Assembly: GCA_003132905.1 (NCBI GenBank)
Contig: PKZC01000341.1
Location: forward strand, 2,521 to 8,560
Reading direction: 5' to 3'
DNA: 6,040 nt
Source: Bryobacterales bacterium
Lineage (GTDB): Bacteria; Acidobacteriota; Terriglobia; Bryobacterales; Bryobacteraceae
Shown here: in pieces, positions 1 to 5,661 of the stretch
Numbering within the stretch: position 1 is the first letter of the stretch
Layout of the letters: the number at the start of each line of letters is the position of its first letter
Translations under genes and position numbers: made by a program
The notes under the pieces: generated by a model
What the model was told of the DNA's origin: nothing
The model's database searches: none
Seen by the model: the letters and a program-made list of their open reading frames with translations, nothing else

Positions 1-255
1 CGGATGCCGCGCCGTGAACTTTGCAGCCGACACTTTGTGATTTGTGCTGACCGAGAACGAGTTTTTCCAAACGTCGGAAATGTCAAGCGGATGCTGGATG
101 ACGCCCGCGCGAACCTCTTCTCCAAAAAGCTGGTTGACAACTTGGTCTATGGCGAGGTTCCATTGGGCCGGGTCATTCGCAACCGATGGGGCGGTAGCGT
201 CGTGCATGCGGGTTTCCTTGGTTCCAGGGCTAAAGTCCCCCATGGAAATGCGCAT
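1..255 (-). CDS. Unknown protein, N-terminal 85 residues (gene continues beyond the window)
   Basis: This minus-strand reading frame has no stop codon down to base 1, so only the N-terminus is visible. I do not recognise the family. The visible part is hydrophilic, with no signal peptide or membrane segment. After a Thr/Ala/Pro-rich leader of about 30 residues it becomes more ordered (DQVVNQLFGEEVRAG, then HPLDISDVWKNSF). The ATG at 255 was chosen because it follows the response regulator stop by 28 bp and has an AGGGGG run 4 nt upstream (260-265). An in-frame ATG at 243 lacks such a site. The frame is also open further upstream to an ATG at 333, which would overlap the regulator by 50 nt, but that stretch looks like an out-of-frame reading of the regulator. 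Same direction and short spacing suggest co-transcription with the regulator. Confidence 0.55.
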   Translation of the reverse strand, partial: MRISMGDFSPGTKETRMHDATAPSVANDPAQWNLAIDQVVNQLFGEEVRAGVIQHPLDISDVWKNSFSVSTNHKVSAAKFTARHP

Positions 256-283
256 GCAGCCCCCTGAGCGCCAGTCCAGCAGG

Positions 284-1702
284 TCATCCCGCAGCCGCAG
301 AAGCCCGCCAAGAATCTGGCGCGTCAAGACCATGCTTTTTGAGCTTATATCTGAGCCTATCGCGACTAATGCGCAGAATACGTGCAGCTTGGGACTGATT
401 ACCTCCAGCCGTTTTGAGTGCACCTACTATGAGCCGGCGCTCCTGCTCTTCAAAGGCATTAGCCTCCAGCGCAGAGACCAGCTCCGCCGATTGCTCTGTG
501 AGCTTTGCGGGAGGCTGTAAGTATTGAGGCAGATCTTGCACGTCGATCGTGTCGCTTAGCGTCATCATGGCAGCGTACCCAAGGACATTCTCAAGCTCCC
601 TCACATTTCCTGGCCAAGCGTGCTGCGAGAGCCGGATCTGCGCGTACCTAGTGAGCCCGCGTATGTCTTTCCCGTATTGTGCGGAGAACCGAGCAAGAAA
701 ATGCCGCTCTAGCAGTGGCAGGTCTTCCTTGCGGTCGGCTAACCGAGGCGCCTGAATCTCCATCATGGAGAGGCGGTAATAGAGATCCTCACGAAAACGC
801 TTTTCTGCGATTGCGGCGCGCAGGTCGCGGTTGGTGGCAGCTACCACGTGCACGTCAACAGCATGGGCCTTGAGGGCTCCCACACGCTGCACCTCTTGAT
901 TCTGCAGCACGCGGAGAAGCTTCGCCTGCGTGGCGATCGGCATATCGCCAATTTCGTCCAAGAACAGTGTGCCTCCATGGGCGTGTTCGAAGAAGCCCGG
1001 CTTGTCCTGAGTCGCGCCAGTGAATGCGCCTTTCACGTGTCCAAACAGCTCGCTCTCAAACAGCGTCTCCACCACCGCCGAGCAGTTGAGCACAACAAAG
1101 CGGCCCGATGACACGGGGCTGAGCCGGTGAAGGGCGTGGGCCACCAAATCTTTACCCGTGCCCGTTTCCCCGACCAGTAACACAGTGCGATAGTGCGGCG
1201 CCACACGCCGGATGCGCGAGAACATTTCCCACATGTGTGGGCTGCGACCAACGATTCCCTCGAACTCTGAACTCATTCGTAACTCATCTTCGAGCTGCAG
1301 CGACCGTAGCCGTTTCCGAGCTTCTTCGATCAGCTTGCCGATGCGCTCTCTGAGTCGACTGACTGAAACCGGCTTGTTCAGGTAATCGCTGGCCCCCTTC
1401 CTGATCGCTTCGACCACGGAGTCAGCGGAGTAGTGCGCAGTCATGAAAATCACATCCGTCCCAGCATCGACCTCCATGATCCGCTCTAGCACTTCCATGC
1501 CATTCATCTGTGGCATCACCAACTCCGTGATCACGATTTCTGGGCGCCGCTCGTAAAACAGGTCCAGTCCCGCCTCCGGGTTAGAGGCGGTCATAATCTC
1601 AAGACCGGGTTGGGCCAATGCGTTTGCGACCAGTTCCAGATTGTCCGGGTTGTCGTCGATAACCAGCAGTGAAACTGCGGATTTAACAGTGCCCGACATC
1701 AT
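284..1702 (-). CDS. NtrC-family sigma-54-dependent response regulator with Glu at the phosphoacceptor position
   Basis: A cytoplasmic transcription activator that would remodel sigma-54 RNA polymerase by ATP hydrolysis. Numbered from the ATG at 1702 (472 aa, typical length). The receiver domain (about 8-125) has the acidic pair D16-D17, T88 and K110, but the phosphoacceptor Asp is replaced by Glu: the motif reads TELVMP, with E60 at 1523-1525. The AAA+ domain (about 145-380) is complete: Walker A GETGTGKD 178-185, the sigma-54 contact loop GAFTGA 225-230, Walker B LFLDE 246-250, FREDLYYRL 303-311 and WPGNVRELEN 363-372. A Fis-type helix-turn-helix lies at about 433-459. Start choice: GGGA (1709-1712) sits 6 nt before the ATG at 1702; an in-frame ATG at 1708 has no good site. 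The gene follows the PAS-HisKA gene by 68 bp, as a cognate regulator would. Family and activator role are certain by motif; target genes are unknown. Confidence 0.95.
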   Translation of the reverse strand: MMSGTVKSAVSLLVIDDNPDNLELVANALAQPGLEIMTASNPEAGLDLFYERRPEIVITELVMPQMNGMEVLERIMEVDAGTDVIFMTAHYSADSVVEAIRKGASDYLNKPVSVSRLRERIGKLIEEARKRLRSLQLEDELRMSSEFEGIVGRSPHMWEMFSRIRRVAPHYRTVLLVGETGTGKDLVAHALHRLSPVSSGRFVVLNCSAVVETLFESELFGHVKGAFTGATQDKPGFFEHAHGGTLFLDEIGDMPIATQAKLLRVLQNQEVQRVGALKAHAVDVHVVAATNRDLRAAIAEKRFREDLYYRLSMMEIQAPRLADRKEDLPLLERHFLARFSAQYGKDIRGLTRYAQIRLSQHAWPGNVRELENVLGYAAMMTLSDTIDVQDLPQYLQPPAKLTEQSAELVSALEANAFEEQERRLIVGALKTAGGNQSQAARILRISRDRLRYKLKKHGLDAPDSWRASAAAG

Positions 1703-1770
1703 GAACATTCCCGTTCGAACAAACGCTCCATCTCACTTCGCGGCGCGCTCAAGTTGATGGGCTTCATAAC
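1699..1770 (-). other. 23-codon open tail beyond the sensor stop, ending in an ATGA overlap with the regulator start
   Basis: Directly after the sensor's TAG (1771-1773), the same frame stays open for 23 codons and ends with TGA at 1699-1701. This overlaps the regulator's preferred ATG (1700-1702) as ATGA. The tail contains its own ATG at the second codon (MKPINLSAPRSEMERL...), but there is no spaced Shine-Dalgarno site for it. It may be the leftover C-terminus of a once longer kinase, a tiny leader ORF that couples translation to the regulator, or plain spacer. It carries no HATPase motif. The overlap is seen directly; the interpretation is inference. Confidence 0.3.
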
Positions 1771-2610
1771 CTAACTGATGAAACCCACCGACTTCTCAGT
1801 CGCGCGCAGCCAGACAAAAGAAGTCTCTTGTATCACCGCTTCGACATGGAATGCCTCGTGCCGCAGTTCGAATCGACCAGCTTCGCTTTTGCTCAAGTCG
1901 CGAAGATCGTTGATAAGGTGGAGCAGCTGCAACGAATCCTTATGAATATGGCTAATGAATCGCTTCTGCTTCTCGTTCAGTGAGTCCTCTGTCTCCTCAG
2001 CCAACAGCTCAGGGAACCAAATGACGGTGTGAAGTGGCGAACGCAACTTATGGCTCACGGTCGCCAGAAACTGTGTTTTGAGCTGATTGGCTCGCTCGGC
2101 TTCCCGATGGCGCACCTCCAGCTCATGGATATACTTCTCTTGCATCACGCGGAGCTGGTCTTCCATCTGTCTTCGCTCCGTAGTGTCACGAATAATGGCA
2201 GTGATGCGGAATCCGGTCTCGGATTTCACCGGACTTAGGCTGATCTCGACGGGGATGTGCGAGCCATCCTTGCGAGCGCCTCCAGTTTGAGACCAAAGCC
2301 AATCGGACTCGTTAACGGCGGGGTTCAGGTATTGTGTGCGATGCCACTTATGCACGCCGTGGACGTTCTCCGGCACCAAGACCTCCACAATCTGCCCAAG
2401 CAACTCGCTCCGGTTATTGCCGAACAGTTGCTCAGCCATGCGATTAAGAAGCACGATCCGGCCTTCGTTGTCGAGTTCGAGAATCGGGTCCGGAGCGCTT
2501 TCAAGAAGCTCCCCTAAACGGCGTTGGGCCTGACTGATCGACTTCTGACTATACTGCGCCAATGGTAGCAACCTTGAATGTAATTGCCGCAGTCTTTTTC
2601 TATGCGACAA
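1771..2610 (-). CDS. PAS-HisKA histidine-kinase-like protein lacking the ATPase domain (truncated or degenerate sensor)
   Basis: Numbered from a TTG at 2610 (279 aa). There is no signal peptide or membrane segment, so it is cytoplasmic. A short N-terminal helix is followed by a PAS domain (about 33-145; LLESAPDPILELD, RKDGSHIPVEISLSP, IIRDTTERRQ), a likely coiled coil (145-176) and a HisKA dimerisation domain (about 177-243). The phosphoacceptor His is present (H187), but the H box reads SHKLRSPLHTVIWFPELL where the family usually has SHELR..L..IIGFSELL: Lys replaces the catalytic Glu at 188, Trp replaces Gly at 198 and Pro replaces Ser at 200. The protein stops at residue 279, just where the HATPase domain should begin, and only 68 bp remain before the regulator, so no N, G1 or G2 box is encoded. 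The start is uncertain: no ATG or GTG is available near the N-terminus, and a TTG at codon 17 has AAGG 8 nt upstream. It overlaps the nucleotidyltransferase gene by 11 nt. It could be a pseudogene or a kinase-inactive sensor. Confidence 0.85.
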   Translation of the reverse strand: MSHRKRLRQLHSRLLPLAQYSQKSISQAQRRLGELLESAPDPILELDNEGRIVLLNRMAEQLFGNNRSELLGQIVEVLVPENVHGVHKWHRTQYLNPAVNESDWLWSQTGGARKDGSHIPVEISLSPVKSETGFRITAIIRDTTERRQMEDQLRVMQEKYIHELEVRHREAERANQLKTQFLATVSHKLRSPLHTVIWFPELLAEETEDSLNEKQKRFISHIHKDSLQLLHLINDLRDLSKSEAGRFELRHEAFHVEAVIQETSFVWLRATEKSVGFIS

Positions 2611-3694
2611 CGGATTTAGCGTGTGGAGATGCGACGACGGCCATCCGTTTCAATTGACTCCACTCCTTCATCCACCAGGGCTCCAAGCCAGACATCTGGA
2701 GCACTGCCATCACGCGTTCCGGATCTCCCAAATCGCTCCAGCCCGTGTGGCCCATCCGTAAAGCGATCAGTTGCCTGGTCTGAACCGCTAAGACTTCCCG
2801 CGAAAAGTCCACACAATGTATACGCTCGTAGAGCGAAGCCTCAATGTGCACCTCTAAGCCTGCCCATAGCTGACTTTTGCGAAGCGCCTCCAGAACGCCC
2901 CTGAGCGCGGCGTTCACCATTTCTAGAAAGCCACGCACATGCCCCACCATCACGAATGTGTTCCAGAGAGATCCTCGCTCGAGTAGCTCGCGGGCGATAT
3001 GGAACGCCGGCTTCTCGCAAAAGCCCCGGACTTGGAACGAAGTGCCACCAGCGCGGCAAACGGATGGGCCGAGCTCAATCCAGCCGTATTCGACTTCCGG
3101 ACCCTGCGGAACGGCGCCCAGGAGCACTACCGAACGGCTATACTCCGCTGCGATGTCAAATGCCGACTCCAGAGCAGCCGTGAACGCTCCCTCGTCCGAA
3201 TAGTGGTGGTCGCAGGGCAGGATCGCCACGATCGCGTCCTTATCGTTCTGTTCGATGCTCAGAAGACTGTGCAATATGGGCGGAGCGGTGCCTTTGTTTG
3301 CCGGCTGTATTATTCGCTGCGACGGCCGGATCCCCGGCTCCTGAAGATAGAAACCGCGATGACTTTTCGTTAGAGCGACTAGTATCTGTTCCCGAAGGAT
3401 ACTCCGTTCCGCCCGTTGTCGCGCCTGCTCCAACAAGGTGTCGTTGCCGACCAAAGGACAGAACTGTTTCGGACGATCATCGCCGCAAATGAGCCGGGTC
3501 AGCCGCTGGAGGCGGGTTCCGTCTCCACCCGCCAAGATCACGCCCCAGCGTTTCCCTCGCGCAGCAGAAGCCTTCCCGTGGGGCGTTATGGGCGGCATTG
3601 GTATCACTGCCGCCTTCCGCCCCCCGACGAATGTCTCCTCCGACGGCCGCTGACTTGCCATGTAGTTGTCCATTTCTCTCGAATCTGAATTCAC
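2600..3694 (-). CDS. Mannose-1-phosphate guanylyltransferase-like nucleotidyltransferase
   Basis: A cytoplasmic sugar-nucleotide synthase, likely making GDP-mannose from mannose-1-phosphate and GTP for polysaccharide or glycan assembly. Numbered from a GTG at 3694 (364 aa). The Rossmann-like catalytic domain starts near residue 48: WGVILAGGDGTRL (50-62) is the nucleotide-binding signature, DDRPKQF (72-78) the following basic motif, NKGTAPPI 133-140, LPCDHH 159-164 (the usual P-x-DH metal and nucleotide site), YGWIELG 203-209, GFCEKP 224-229 (sugar-binding F-x-EKP), LWNTF 243-247 and WSDLGDPERV 319-328. There is no C-terminal phosphomannose isomerase domain, so it is the single-function type. 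The first 48 residues are an unconserved leader. GTG is supported by GGAAG 6 nt upstream; ATGs at 3673 and 3661 are alternatives. It lies 33 bp after the BON gene and overlaps the sensor gene by 11 nt. Nucleotidyltransferase is certain; the exact sugar and base are inferred from motifs. Confidence 0.88.
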   Translation of the reverse strand: MNSDSREMDNYMASQRPSEETFVGGRKAAVIPMPPITPHGKASAARGKRWGVILAGGDGTRLQRLTRLICGDDRPKQFCPLVGNDTLLEQARQRAERSILREQILVALTKSHRGFYLQEPGIRPSQRIIQPANKGTAPPILHSLLSIEQNDKDAIVAILPCDHHYSDEGAFTAALESAFDIAAEYSRSVVLLGAVPQGPEVEYGWIELGPSVCRAGGTSFQVRGFCEKPAFHIARELLERGSLWNTFVMVGHVRGFLEMVNAALRGVLEALRKSQLWAGLEVHIEASLYERIHCVDFSREVLAVQTRQLIALRMGHTGWSDLGDPERVMAVLQMSGLEPWWMKEWSQLKRMAVVASPHAKSVVA

Positions 3695-3727
3695 TTCGAG
3701 CTTCCGAAAATGTATGTTCCCAACGAG

Positions 3728-4390
3728 CTATGGAACGACCACCATGTGGTCGATGACGCGGGAAACCCCCGGAGCCGCCCAAGCAGCTCGCTCCGCTGCC
3801 TCCTTTTCGGACCACGAGCGGACGTTCCCTTCGAGAGTCACCGCACCGTCCTGAGCGGACACGGTAATTTTCTGCGCGTCGACTTCCGCGCTTCGCCGTA
3901 GCGCGTCTTCGATCTTCGCCTTCACCTCAGTCGTCGATACCTTCGGTTTCAGTTCGATCTTATTGATGACGCCGCAGACGCCTTTCACTCTCCTGGCACA
4001 ACTCTCGGCAGCTTCGCGCTGATAGTGCCAGTCCACATTTCCTTCCAGCGTTACTAAGGCGTCGCGGATGCCCACCTTGAGGCGATCGTCGGGAACTCCC
4101 ATATCGAGTCTCATCGCCTCTATGACGTCTCGGGCAATCTCGGGATCCGTGCGTGTCGTCGGCTTCACTTCAATATCATTCGCGACAGCCCTAACGCCAT
4201 GGACGCATTTTGCTGCCCTCTCGGCCGCGACCTTCTCGGCGTAGCTGTGAACGAAGCCCGTGAGTGTGACCGCGCCCTCCCTGGATTTGACACTAATGTC
4301 TTGCGACACAACTTCTGGTTCCCATTCGAGTTGCCGGAGCACGGCCTCTCGGAGTTGCGTGTCGCTTCCTTTTTCCATCATGGTTTGCAT
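3728..4390 (-). CDS. Triple BON-domain protein
   Basis: A 220-residue protein made almost wholly of three BON domains, at about 9-78, 86-153 and 155-220. Each shows the repeating pattern of a short helix, I-x-V, a GAVTL-x-G-type strand turn (GAVTLTGFV, ALVTLEGNV, GAVTLEGNV), a helix rich in E-K-x-AAE-x-A, then a GV-x-x-V-x-x-x-I strand. BON domains are associated with membrane or phospholipid interaction and osmotic stress proteins such as OsmY. Unlike OsmY, this protein has no signal peptide (it begins MQTMMEKGSDTQL), so it should be cytoplasmic or peripheral. Repeats one and three are the most alike by eye. The ATG start is well supported: AAAAGGAG (4397-4404) lies 6 nt upstream. It heads a second sub-block after a 132-bp gap and is followed 33 bp later by the nucleotidyltransferase. 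The molecular role is not known from sequence alone. Confidence 0.92.
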   Translation of the reverse strand: MQTMMEKGSDTQLREAVLRQLEWEPEVVSQDISVKSREGAVTLTGFVHSYAEKVAAERAAKCVHGVRAVANDIEVKPTTRTDPEIARDVIEAMRLDMGVPDDRLKVGIRDALVTLEGNVDWHYQREAAESCARRVKGVCGVINKIELKPKVSTTEVKAKIEDALRRSAEVDAQKITVSAQDGAVTLEGNVRSWSEKEAAERAAWAAPGVSRVIDHMVVVP

Positions 4391-4522
4391 TTCATACTCC
4401 TTTTCCTGGCATTATCTTGGATAGCACTGTCTTACATTCAATTCCGTCGGCTAGCGAAGAGACAGCAGACTGCCCAGCACGCTGCGGGAATCTGTCGCTC
4501 TTGCGGGCTGAGCCCTCTTCTT
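4391..4522 (-). promoter_or_regulatory. Intergenic gap with a possible sigma-70-like promoter for the BON gene
   Basis: This 132-bp space is the largest gap between genes in the window. On the minus strand it holds a GATAAT box (4411-4416), close to TATAAT, and TTGAAT (4436-4441) upstream with a long 19-nt spacing, leaving a short leader before the BON start. A small GGGCT/AGCCC inverted repeat sits just after the CBS stop but lacks a T-run, so I do not call it a terminator. The BON gene could therefore be transcribed both from here and by read-through. This is a weak promoter match. Confidence 0.3.
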
Positions 4523-5014
4523 TTATGCGGTTGCCAGCTTAGTCTGAAGCAAATCCGGCCGTGTGCTTTTGCGAGGCTGAGGCTCACAGATGGCTTTCAG
4601 CGTCCGAATCACATCGTCCTTGAAGACGCCGTCGGTCTCCGGCTTGGCCTGGAGGACTACGTCATCCATGGATAGGATCCCTTTAAGCGCGCCCGCTTTG
4701 TCTAGCACGGGTAAACGGTGTACTCGTTGCTGCGCCATAATTTTCAGGGCGCTTCGGACATCATCGTCGGGAGCGCAAGCAGACGGCTCGCGGCGCATGA
4801 TCTCGCCCACCGGCAAGTCAGAGGCGTTCCGGTTTTGCGTCCCCAAGGCGATGAAAAGATCGCGGTCCGTTACTACGCCAAGCACCTGGCCTGAGTCCTC
4901 AAGAACCGGGAGAATACCACAGTCTCGATTCCACATGATTTCCGCGGCTGCAGCCGCATTGGTGCCGGGATTGCAGTACGAAACGTCTTTTGTCATCACG
5001 TCTTCAACTCGCAT
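4523..5014 (-). CDS. CBS-domain pair protein
   Basis: A 163-residue cytoplasmic protein built of two CBS domains, roughly residues 3-60 and 70-125, which fold together as a Bateman module and usually bind adenine nucleotides to sense energy state. Repeat one shows VEDVMTKDV, the GILPVLEDSGQVLGVVTDRDL stretch in two parts (33-41, 42-53) and a following helix; repeat two shows VGEIMRREP, then HRLPVLDKAGALKGILSMDDVV (99-120). VTDRDL and LSMDDV are the usual ribose-binding T/S-x-x-D positions. A basic tail of about 40 residues follows with no recognised domain. The start at 5014 is preferred over an in-frame ATG at 5035 because AAAGGAG (5022-5028) lies 7 nt upstream. The gene overlaps the hsp20 3' end by 11 nt, so its ribosome binding site sits inside hsp20 codons. 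Stand-alone CBS pairs next to Hsp20 and BON genes are a common stress-gene grouping; the client protein is unknown. Confidence 0.93.
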   Translation of the reverse strand: MRVEDVMTKDVSYCNPGTNAAAAAEIMWNRDCGILPVLEDSGQVLGVVTDRDLFIALGTQNRNASDLPVGEIMRREPSACAPDDDVRSALKIMAQQRVHRLPVLDKAGALKGILSMDDVVLQAKPETDGVFKDDVIRTLKAICEPQPRKSTRPDLLQTKLATA

Positions 5015-5573
5015 GTGCCAGCTCCTTTGACGCATTCGCCAGCGTCGATTTGCTACCTTCCTCGATCAGCACCCGGCGGGATTTCTTTTTCATCTCTGGC
5101 ACCGGCACCGATACCTTCAGGACGCCCTCCTGAAGTTCCGCCTTGGCTTGGTCGGTCTTGGCCCCTTCCGGAAGGGGGATCGACCGATAGAAGTGGCCGT
5201 AACTGCGCTCCCACCTGTGAAAGCCATCGTGGTCCTCTTTGTGTTCACGCTTCCGCTCACCTTCGATGACGAGGGCGTCGTCGGTCAACTCGACCTTTAC
5301 CTCTTCCTTCTTGAGTCCCGGCAATTCCGCTGAAACGACGAGATTCCCGTTGCATTGCTGCACGTCCACGGTGGGAACCCACTCCTCTGTTTGCAGGCCG
5401 CCACGCGCCCCGCGAAACATTCGATCCATCTCGTCCGTGAATTCCCGCATCAGGGCAAACGGACTCATCCCGAAAAGCCTGCCGGAGGGAAACATCGGCC
5501 GGAATACTTCGGTCGCTCGGCTAATCGGTGCGGCTTCAGACGCCTTCTTGCTGCTAACTGCTACTTCAGTCAT
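5004..5573 (-). CDS. Hsp20 small heat shock protein (alpha-crystallin family)
   Basis: An ATP-independent holdase that binds unfolding proteins in the cytoplasm and forms oligomers. It is 189 aa, slightly long for the family because of its leader. The N-terminal arm (1-64) includes FGMSPFALMREFTDEMDRMF, typical of class A bacterial Hsp20. The alpha-crystallin domain spans about 65-158: WVPTVDVQQCNGNLVVSAEL, LPGLKKEEVKVEL, LVIEGERK, then the loop ending in SYGHFYRSIPLPEG, and the signature AELQEGVLKVSVP (145-157). The C-terminal anchoring motif V-x-I appears as VLI at 168-170. The start is the ATG at 5573, with AAAGGAG (5583-5589) 9 nt upstream; a longer frame from a TTG at 5612 has no such site. 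It lies 69 bp after the unknown small gene and overlaps the CBS gene by 11 nt. No CIRCE element is visible upstream. Confidence 0.96.
   Translation of the reverse strand: MTEVAVSSKKASEAAPISRATEVFRPMFPSGRLFGMSPFALMREFTDEMDRMFRGARGGLQTEEWVPTVDVQQCNGNLVVSAELPGLKKEEVKVELTDDALVIEGERKREHKEDHDGFHRWERSYGHFYRSIPLPEGAKTDQAKAELQEGVLKVSVPVPEMKKKSRRVLIEEGSKSTLANASKELAHAS
5022..5028 (-). promoter_or_regulatory. Ribosome binding site of the CBS gene, inside hsp20
   Basis: AAAGGAG lies 7 nt before the ATG at 5014 and within the last codons of hsp20 (residues KEL). It decides the CBS start in favour of 5014 over 5035 and implies translational coupling of the two genes. Confidence 0.75.
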
Positions 5574-5582
5574 GTTCGATTT

Positions 5583-5589
5583 CTCCTTT
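5583..5589 (-). promoter_or_regulatory. Ribosome binding site of hsp20
   Basis: AAAGGAG lies 9 nt before the ATG at 5573. It places the hsp20 start 13 codons inside a longer open frame that begins at TTG 5612. Confidence 0.75.
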
Positions 5590-5629
5590 CTCGATCTCTG
5601 AAATTCGGGCAAATTCGAATCAGACGTGG

Positions 5630-5661
5630 CTTGGCAGGCTTGTCACTTGGCAGGCTTGTCA
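5630..5661. repeat. Perfect 16-bp tandem duplication
   Basis: The unit CTTGGCAGGCTTGTCA occurs at 5630-5645 and again, without a gap, at 5646-5661. It covers the last codons and stop of the small unknown gene. Because 16 is not a multiple of three, the second unit is read in a shifted frame and supplies the TGA stop at 5643-5645. Confidence 0.95.

Noticed and set aside
44..520. 158-codon plus-strand frame over the end of the response regulator
   Set aside because: Its protein is Arg/Ser-rich and low in family-like motifs, and it lies antisense to a regulator with clear Fis-type HTH motifs; it is a shadow frame.
1699..1770. Hidden HATPase domain by read-through or frameshift after the sensor stop
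   Set aside because: Only 68 bp remain before the regulator, far too little for an ATPase domain, and the downstream partial gene shows no N, G1 or G2 box.
3036..3056. TGGCAC on the minus strand inside the nucleotidyltransferase gene as a sigma-54 site
   Set aside because: The -12 element is absent at the right spacing and the position is mid-gene.
4500..4516. GGGCT/AGCCC inverted repeat after the CBS gene as a terminator
   Set aside because: The stem is short with almost no loop, and no T-run follows on the minus strand.
4199..4675. 158-codon plus-strand frame with a hydrophobic stretch (FILLFLALSWIALSYI)
   Set aside because: The apparent membrane segment comes from the antisense of the BON ribosome binding site and the intergenic gap; the frame overlaps two well-supported minus-strand genes.
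5004..5020. TGGCAC on the minus strand as a sigma-54 promoter
   Set aside because: No TTGC follows at the required distance (the GG to GC spacing is wrong), and the site lies within coding sequence.
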